DNA from: Paragonimus westermani
Lineage: Eukaryota > Platyhelminthes > Trematoda > Plagiorchiida > Troglotrematidae
Length of the DNA stretch: 64,000 nt
Assembly: GCA_008508345.1 (NCBI GenBank)
Contig: QNGE01000438.1
Coordinates: forward strand, 220,026-284,025
Direction: 5' to 3'
Of this stretch, positions 58,362-64,000 are shown piece after piece (positions within the stretch are counted from its first letter, which is position 1; every line of letters begins with the position of its first letter). Under the pieces are notes generated by a model, which was not told where the DNA came from, made no database searches, and saw nothing but the letters and a program-made list of their open reading frames with translations. The position numbers and the translations under genes were made by a program.

Positions 58362-58449
58362 ATTTGAAACAATGAGTGTGTACGTGAATAAAACAACGGG
58401 GAGACGCAATTCACGTGATGTTCTCTGGAGTAACATTTTGTACATTCTG
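58362..58449 (-). repeat. PLE5 direct repeat, distal copy
   Basis: Shares with 60969-61062 the words ATTTGAAACA, TGAATAAAAC, AGACGCAATTCA, TGATGTTCT, GGAGTAACATTT and GTACATTCTG in order. It lies behind the endonuclease stop. Confidence 0.75.
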
Positions 58450-58520
58450 ATCGCGCATAGATATGTAACTAATTTTAAACGGGTAAAAATTCCACAGAGC
58501 GGAAGTCATGGCTTAAAGGA

Positions 58521-59303
58521 TTAAACAGAGAGACACCAAAAATAAAACTCACAATGGTGAGACTTCTGATTACCAGGATAGCGGCAGTGTAAACACAAAT
58601 TGTTTTTGAACACACAGAGGGGACTGTGACGTTTAATGGCCGAAGCCTCAGAAAACTGGAGTGTGTGTTTCAGGTTGCTCGGAAAGATCGCTGAGAACGC
58701 GTCAGAAACCTTGGTTATGTGTCCTGCTTGTATTAAGTGCCTTGCGACGGAAGATGCGGGGTGCCTTCCATCGGCATCTATACAGGCTCCTGGCGTTTCT
58801 AATTGCGCTTCCAGCCATTTGGGTACATGATCCGTGATACGAACAGCTAGTTGTCTGTTTGTCCTCCCTATGTAGCTCATACTGCAGCTACATGAGTATT
58901 TATATAGAGAGTGAGATGTGACAGGCGTGTGTTGTTTGCTCGTAACCGGCGCGATTGGTAGAGTTCTAGTTCGTTGTATTACAAACTGTTTTGCAGCGTT
59001 ATAAGTTCTGGATACAGCCGCTGTTAGACGCTTCCTCGTAATTATTGACAAGCTGTTCCCTAGAAACGGGAGTTCTAAATTCACCGTCCTCTCCGGTACC
59101 GCGGTAACTTTTACAGTTGGGATGAAGGCTTTGTTGTACTTTTTAATAAATCCCAGAGGGTACCCGTTGATCTGCAGAGTGTCTGTTAGTAAGCCTAAAT
59201 CTAGCTGTAGTTTGTTTTCCGTGCAAGTCCTCCGTGCCTTATGGAAACGCGTCCTGACTGGACTTCTCTTATGCTGCACCGGACAGAAGCTTTCGAAATG
59301 CAT
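58521..59303 (-). pseudogene. PLE5 RT thumb and GIY-YIG endonuclease
   Basis: A 260-codon frame opening with HFESFCPVQHKRSPVRTRFH (the conserved block after TGQY), then INGYPLGFIKKY. At about 58915-58810 lies the endonuclease: SLYKYSCSCSMSYIGRTNRQ, then RITDHVPKWL. SVARHLIQAGH near 58740 is the family's 'S.i..Hl...gH' word. The frame ends with a C-rich piece (FKNNLCLHCRY). GIY-YIG residues (LYKY and YIG, Arg in GRTNRQL..R) look intact. Confidence 0.85.
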
Positions 59304-59344
59304 GTACTATTCAGTCCAGGTAGGTTTCCTGTAGACGGATCTCC

Positions 59345-60297
59345 CTACTGTGCCATCTCGTTTCGAGTGACAAGAATGCTCAGGTACGGAAGGCAGTCAT
59401 TTCCTTCGTTCTCTCTTGTTAGTTTCAGGTTCTGGTGAGCCTGGTTCAACTTCGAGATTAACGCATTTGATCCACTGGAGCTGTCAAAGATGGCCGGAAT
59501 ATCATCTACGTAGCGTCTGTACAGCACTGGTTTTGACGGGCTTTCGCATAGTGTGGATTTTACTTCGGCCATGAAGAAATCCGCTAGAAGTGGACCCAAC
59601 GGACTGTCCATTACAACCTTATCCACTTGTCGGAATTCACACGCTCGAACTTTGAACCTTACATCATGTGTGCGTAGAAGTAATGAAGATTTCAGTTCGA
59701 CCATCGGGATAGAAAAAGGAGCACTGCTGCTTACAATGAATTCGCAAATGCTATCATCTGTTTCATGAAGCGGAATGTAAGTAGACAGGAATGTCACGTC
59801 AGATGAACACACCAGTTCATCTTGGACATTTAGGCCATCTATACAGTTAACAAGTTCAAAACTGTCCTTTACACTGTACTTACTGAACTGTTTTCTGACT
59901 GGTTCCAGCAAATCACCTACCCAACGGGCTAATTTATGCTGCGGTGCGTTACACATGGACATAATAGGTCTAAGTGGGACTTGGGCTTGTTGGTTTTGGT
60001 CAGTCCCTACATATGTGGTGTGCGTGTGTCGACTGGCTTCTTCAGCCTACATTGATCAACAGACATGGCGCCATTCATCTTCAACCCTTCCAGCTTGCGG
60101 CAGATTTCCTTTTCCACTTCTTGGACGTAGTCAGGGTTATTATCCGAAAAACATCTGAGTGTCATTAAGAACTACAAACATTTTGTCTACGTAGTCCGCT
60201 TTATCCATCAACACAACCCCTGAGACTTTGTCCGGACTTAAATTCATCAATTTCTCACTTTGCCTTATTTCTCTCAGGCTTTGGAAGTGTGCCGGTG
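59345..60297 (-). pseudogene. PLE5 reverse transcriptase
   Basis: The start at about 60230-60150 reads GVVLMDKADYVDKM ('kG.gVVilnk.dY..km'). Then come VPLRPIMSMCNAPQHKLARW, SFELVNCIDGL, SSDVTFLSTYIPL (which includes the first palm segment 'DV.sLfT.iPl', here with SDVTFLSTYIPL), VVMDSPLGPLLADFFM and the catalytic YVDD at 59512-59501, followed by IPAIFD. A stop near 59345 ends the frame before the thumb. Penelope RTs are related to telomerase and prime from DNA ends. The active-site aspartates are kept, unlike in most elements of the window. Confidence 0.85.
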
Positions 60298-61190
60298 TTA
60301 GTAAGTTGCGACGCGTTTTTTGTAATTCTCATGTTGGTGGGCGACAACCACTAGTTTTGCTTTCAACCAATTTTGATTATCAGACGATGGCGAATGTTGC
60401 CGAAGTCGATCGTAGAGATTTTTAAACTGGGCATGTAGCCCGAGTTCTCCAACCTTCTTTGGTGGTATATCAAACTTCAATCCTAAGGAGAAAGCTTCTA
60501 TTTGAGTGCGCGAAAGCGTTTCTGATGATGGGTTAGTTACATACTTATTCAAGTCATCAGGAAATGATGACGCATTCGTGACGGGACAAAAGGAATCATC
60601 TAGCGACTTTGTTACAATTGCCCTCGTTCGTCGTAGAACTGTAATAGAAAAATTCATACGCTTGATTCGACACCCAACTGATAGGTTATCCACAGTAGGC
60701 CATAGTTTTCTGTGCATCTCCACGAGCGATTTCAACTTTTGCTGACACATTTCCAGATGGGATTTGGTAATCCGCCTTAGGTTAAAGATATGTTTGGCTG
60801 CAGCTTATACGATCGGAGTTTTCTGATAAACTCGCGAGGAAACTGACATTTGGACAAGCACGCTATGTAAAACTGAATATGTTGTCGTTCGGTGACCAAC
60901 TTACACTTGAGACGAAGGAGGTTGACAGTGTTACTGGAAACATCCTTCGGGAATCTTCTTTGTAAAAATTTGAAACAGTTTGATCCTTTTATGAACTTGA
61001 ATAAAACGATGAGAAGACGCAATTCATTTGATGTTCTACGGAGTAACATTTCGTACATTCTGCACGTCGTCATTAACCTAGTTTGATCGCTTTTATAACT
61101 CACTCTAATGGTCGTTTCTATATTTATTGCGTTGTAATCAACGTGATGATCAAGAGCAGAAAACATCTTGTTTACTACTTTGTCACCCTT
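60298..61190 (-). pseudogene. PLE5 N-terminal region
   Basis: Two frames (to 60777 and 60750-60298) encode the basic N-terminal part of the Penelope protein, including FPREFIRKLRSY and, further on, LSRTQIEAFSLGLKFDIPPK. The last is the conserved 'Ls..e...L..GlkF...p' word found ahead of the Penelope RT. A stop and a short shift lie between the frames. The open frame extends to 61268, but the last part overlaps the dispersed repeat at 61191, so the true 5' boundary is near 61190. Confidence 0.7.
60969..61062 (-). repeat. PLE5 direct repeat, proximal copy in the N-terminal coding part
   Basis: Same words as 58362-58449. Here the bases are part of an open frame (minus strand, MYEMLLRRTSNELR region), so the distal copy is probably the start of a second, truncated tandem element and not an untranslated LTR. 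Confidence 0.7.
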
Positions 61191-61430
61191 GTAACGCAGC
61201 GTGTTGTCGACCCCGTTTTTTTCCGTTTGTGTAAGCCGTGTGCACCTCCTACTGGGGCATTGGATCACGTTTGTTTCTGTTATCTTCTTTTACAGAACTA
61301 TCGTTGGAACCCCTACTTTTGATGAACGCTGTCCCCCGATGTCTCCACGTTGCACAAAGTGGGTTTACGAGTGTATCGGGTACATGAAGCGAGAACGTCC
61401 GACTTGCCTGTTACACCCTCATGGCCGTTT
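61191..61430 (+). repeat. Third copy of the 47.6-kb repeat unit
   Basis: GTAACGCAGCGTGTTG, TTTGTTTCTGTTATCTTCTTT, ATCGTTGGAACCCCTA, CTCCACGTTGCACAAAG and GACTTGCCTGTTACA match units at 47569-48005 in order. It abuts the 5' end of PLE5. It may be a solo LTR or a short non-autonomous element. No coding capacity. Confidence 0.6.
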
Positions 61431-61629
61431 CCCTCTTGGAACAAACTTGTAGCCCAATTCTTTCGAAAGCCGTAATTCCCCCTTGAACCCACTTGGGTTG
61501 AGATTGCGCGTCAGTGCATCGCAATTTTTTTCATTGCCGAATTTTACCGAACACGAATATAATCAAATGTTACTAATACAAACGAAGGGAATGAGGCATA
61601 TAAATCTCTCTTCGATCGGTCCCAAGAAC
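61431..61629. other. Endonuclease-side remains of LINE copy A, unreadable
   Basis: No motif. By position it should hold the end of the endonuclease of the LINE that follows, but the frames are broken. Confidence 0.3.
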
Positions 61630-61657
61630 TAAGAGGTACATAGCTTGGAAGACATAT

Positions 61658-62782
61658 ATGCAACATAGGGGGTTTAAAAGCTTCATGGTTTACAAAAAGG
61701 TTCAAAACAAAGCAATCAAGGTAGCAAGAAATGTTCGTCTAGTCTATGAACTCAACCTAGCACGGAATATTCAACAGAACTCCAAGAGGTTTTATGGGTA
61801 TGCTCAGCCCAGGTCCTCTCTAAGAAAGGAGATTGGGACCACACTCTCCTATAACGAAAATATCATATGGACCGGAGAGGGCATAGCGGATGCGTTCATG
61901 GCAGAGTTTCAAAGTGTTCATCGCTCAGACAACGAGGCACCGGAGCCCCGGCTTAATGCTGTGATCGTGCCCATGGTGGATCAGATCATTACGCCCCAAG
62001 AATTTCAACTTGCTCAGCAAGCGATATCCAGGCCAAACAACACAAAGTCCGTAGGACCTGACAGCATCCATCCGGCAGTCCTGAAACATCTGGCCAAATT
62101 GTTGGCGTCACCAGTTGCCCATATGTTCAACCTCACATTAGAAACAGGGATAGTGGTGAGAGACCAGGAAGAAGCCATTGTAATTCCCATCTTCAAAGAT
62201 GGCAACAGATCAGAAGTTGGAAATTACCGAACAGTAAGTCTGACGAGTGTTGTCAGCAAAATTTTCGAACGAATATTACGAGAGAGAATCTGTAAGTTTC
62301 TCTGTGAACAGAAATTCCTCAGAGCTTCTCAACATGGTTTCCTAAGGGGGATATCTTGTCTTACCTATTTGCTGACGTTTTTGGACAATGTCACGGAGAA
62401 ACTGGATAAAGGAGAGGAGGTCGAGGTGTGCTACCTGGACATTCAAAAAGCCTTCGATTCTGTCAACCACGGGCTTTTATGCTGGAAACTCCGACAAGCT
62501 GGGATCTCTACTAGAATGTGCAGATGGATGCAGGCGTTTCTAGTTGAGAAGTCATATAGGGTGAGAGTAAAGGAGGTACTGTCGGACGAAGGTTCTCCGT
62601 TAAGTGGAGTTCCTCAGGAGTCGATCCCCGCCCCTCTGCTTTTCCTCGTATACATAAACGACCTGACCAACGACTTAGTCTGCCCATGTTATCTGTATGC
62701 AGACGATATAAAGCTGGTCGAAGTTCGTCGGACTCGACCGCTCTCCAAGGGGAAATTCTCAAAATTTGCGAATGGACATTAA
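61658..62782 (+). pseudogene. CR1-like reverse transcriptase, longest frame in the window
   Basis: A 374-codon frame, the longest here. Linker to about residue 125. GPDSIHPAVLKHLAKLLASP near 62055. AIVIPIFKDGNRSEVGNYR then VSLTSVVSKIFERILRERIC. QHGFLRGISC. The first active-site motif is CYLDIQKAFDSVNHGLL. SGVPQESIPAPLLFLVYIND corresponds to 'SGVPQGSvLGPLLFLvYIND' with three changes, including the conserved glycines. YADD stands at 62696-62707. A shift directly after DDIKLV ends the frame 20 codons later, so thumb and C-terminal domain are out of frame. No upstream start codon context is meaningful for this truncated copy. Confidence 0.85.
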
Positions 62783-63165
62783 AGTGGGATCTGCCGCTGA
62801 ACGTTCTAAAGAGTCATATCCTCGCCAAAGCTCTCTAGTCAACGCCCAGGTATTTAAGGGATGCATATGGACAAACAGTTGAACTAACAACTAAGCAGCA
62901 AACAAAAGACTTGCGTTTACTTCATCTGCTCAGTGTACCGCATCCGCGACAAAAGCGCGGCGGGCGTTATATCGGCTGAAATCGGCGATCGATGGTGTTC
63001 ATTCCACTGTACCCGGCTATAGTTCGCCCCCACTTGGAATATTGTGTCCAAGCTTGGGCACCATATCTCTAAAGGGATATAGCCGCCCTCGAGAAGGTAC
63101 GAAAGTTCGCCACACGTATAGTATGGGGTATGAAGGGTCTGAACTACCAAAACCGACTAACTTAG

Positions 63166-63477
63166 TTGAACTTATTTTCGCTCGAACGTGGGCGGGTAAG
63201 AGGAGACCGAATTGAAATGTGCAAAATTACCCACCACGCTGGAACAAGCCCCATGGCAGGTTTGTTCGAGATGCGTCAGAACAGAGATTTAGAGGGCCAT
63301 AAGTTCACAGTCAAGAAAACAAAGTCACAATTGGCTGTCCGATATAACTTCTTCACTAACAGGATAGTCAACTCGTGGAACAAGCTGCCTGCAAAGATCG
63401 TCGAGGCTGAGAGCGTAGATACATTTAAAAGAGTGCTAGACAAATATTGGGACCACCTTTTTCCTACTCAGTACTGA
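63166..63477 (+). pseudogene. LINE copy A C-terminal domain
   Basis: A 103-codon frame, LFSLERGRVRGDRIEMCKIT then KTKSQLAVRYNFFTNRIVNS and WNKLPAKIVEAESVDTFK. This is the conserved tail of CR1 elements ('L.sLe.RR.RGDli..yKi', 'R..fF..Rvvn.WN.LP..vv.a.sv..Fk..ld'). The stop at 63475-63477 is probably the natural end of the protein. Confidence 0.8.
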
Positions 63478-63690
63478 CCGAAGTATGATTGGTTTCTGCT
63501 ATTTAGACCAGCCAGGTTTTGATACTACTCTTCTTCTGTCCCTACCCTTAGACCACCACTGAACACATCAACAGAAAACGCAGTATGGTCAATCTCCGGA
63601 CCACACCAGTCAAGCATCAAGACGTCAACAAGCACTGGCCTTCACCAAGTCCTGGATTTTAAATTTGAAATCGGCCAATGATTGCACGAA

Positions 63691-64000
63691 CGGGAGCCGG
63701 TTTCCTTTGACACCCGGGAAAAAATAATCTGAACCGCTAAATGATGCACTGCGTGACCTTGAAGCGGAATTTTCTCATTGGTTGACCAAGCCGTACGCCG
63801 TTAGCAGACGTATGTGTAATATGTACGACAAATATTAAATATATATTTAGACTAAATATACCAGAAATACCTAAGGTGTATGGGGAAATATCTGCGAACA
63901 TGTGAAAGCACGTGGTGACTGATGTATAGGTATATTTTGAAAAAATATGTTTATATATACGTATATATATTTGCATATACCTATATGTATATATATATAT
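63691..64000. repeat. AT-rich low-complexity end with TA/TATG microsatellite
   Basis: From 63830 the sequence is dominated by TATATA, TACATA and TATG words and ends in an uninterrupted TA run at the window edge. A similar AT-rich patch lies at 57960-58110. Confidence 0.6.

Larger units (their letters stand above)
58362..61190 (-). mobile_element. PLE5: nearly complete Penelope-like element with direct end repeats
   Basis: Reading on the minus strand the element holds, in order, an N-terminal region (61190-60777), a second segment (60750-60298), the reverse transcriptase (60297-59345) and the GIY-YIG endonuclease (59303-58521). A direct repeat of about 90 bp stands inside the N-terminal part (60969-61062) and again behind the endonuclease (58362-58449), about 2.6 kb apart. 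Penelope elements often carry such direct 'pseudo-LTR' repeats because of tandem insertion. Only three or four frameshifts or stops break the coding region, so this is the best preserved Penelope copy here. Confidence 0.8.
61630..63690 (+). mobile_element. CR1-like LINE copy A (5'-truncated, RT well preserved)
   Basis: Contains the linker, the entire reverse transcriptase, the C-terminal domain and the 3' untranslated part of a CR1-like element, but no readable endonuclease. Copy B at 33000-34990 is the same family. The C-terminal domain reads [13 protein letters not shown] near 63040 and ends FKRVLDKYWDHLFPTQY at 63477, with frameshifts near 62720, 62830-63000 and 63150. The 3' part at 63530-63660 is shared with copy B. 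Confidence 0.8.

Noticed and set aside
60506..60745. + strand 79-codon frame
   Set aside because: Shadow of the PLE5 N-terminal region on the minus strand.
1..64000. tRNA, rRNA or CRISPR loci
   Set aside because: No cloverleaf with intact boxes apart from the SINE head, no rRNA-like sequence, and no regularly spaced short repeats.

Overview
This is a 64 kb piece of a large, repeat-filled animal nuclear genome, most likely a parasitic flatworm (trematode or cestode). The pointers are several GIY-YIG Penelope-like elements, CR1-like and RTE-like non-LTR elements, Gypsy and BEL/Pao LTR elements, and a tRNA-promoted SINE-like unit carrying a hammerhead ribozyme core, a combination best known from schistosomes and their relatives. 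There are no operons, and almost every open frame is a decayed piece of a retroelement. The flatworm assignment is an inference; the species cannot be read from the window.

Only one host gene is recognisable: the last two exons found of a phospholipase B-like (PLBD) hydrolase at 4018-4204 and 5114-5308, joined by a GT-AG intron in matching phase. Its upstream exons must lie left of the window or be too short to see.

Layout: 1-714 is the C-terminal end of an RTE-like element (minus strand). 1276-2430 is a foldback Penelope-like element (PLE1). 4018-5308 is the PLBD gene. 7500-12172 is a Gypsy element with both LTRs. 13600-15385 is a truncated BEL/Pao element that ends at PLE2 (15386-16531, flanked by inverted repeats). 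19230-21960 is a second, 5'-truncated BEL/Pao copy with RT, RNase H and integrase. 24096-24383 is a zinc-finger fragment and 24843-25860 is PLE3. 28840-30130 is an old LINE. 33000-34990 is a CR1-like copy. 39422-40330 is a minus-strand Gypsy RT. 41276-41500 is an RTE fragment. 42290-46614 is a LINE with an endonuclease, split by a 180-bp foldback insertion that has a target-site duplication. 47569-48005 is a two-unit tandem repeat. 48170-50690 is a second Gypsy copy of the 7.5-12 kb family. 52700-55060 holds two RTE pieces with a PLE fragment between them. 55340-55520 is the hammerhead SINE. 55684-57670 is a LINE with a PHD-type finger. 58362-61190 is PLE5, nearly complete. 61630-63690 is the best preserved CR1-like LINE, and the window ends in TA-rich low-complexity DNA.

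No element looks active: all have frameshifts, stops or missing catalytic residues. The most interesting signals are the hammerhead core with a minimal stem III at 55430-55468, the nested palindromic insertion at 43746-43927, and the repeated finding that Penelope-like copies carry inverted or direct repeats of their own ends. Domain calls come from reading motifs by eye; no alignment or database search was run.
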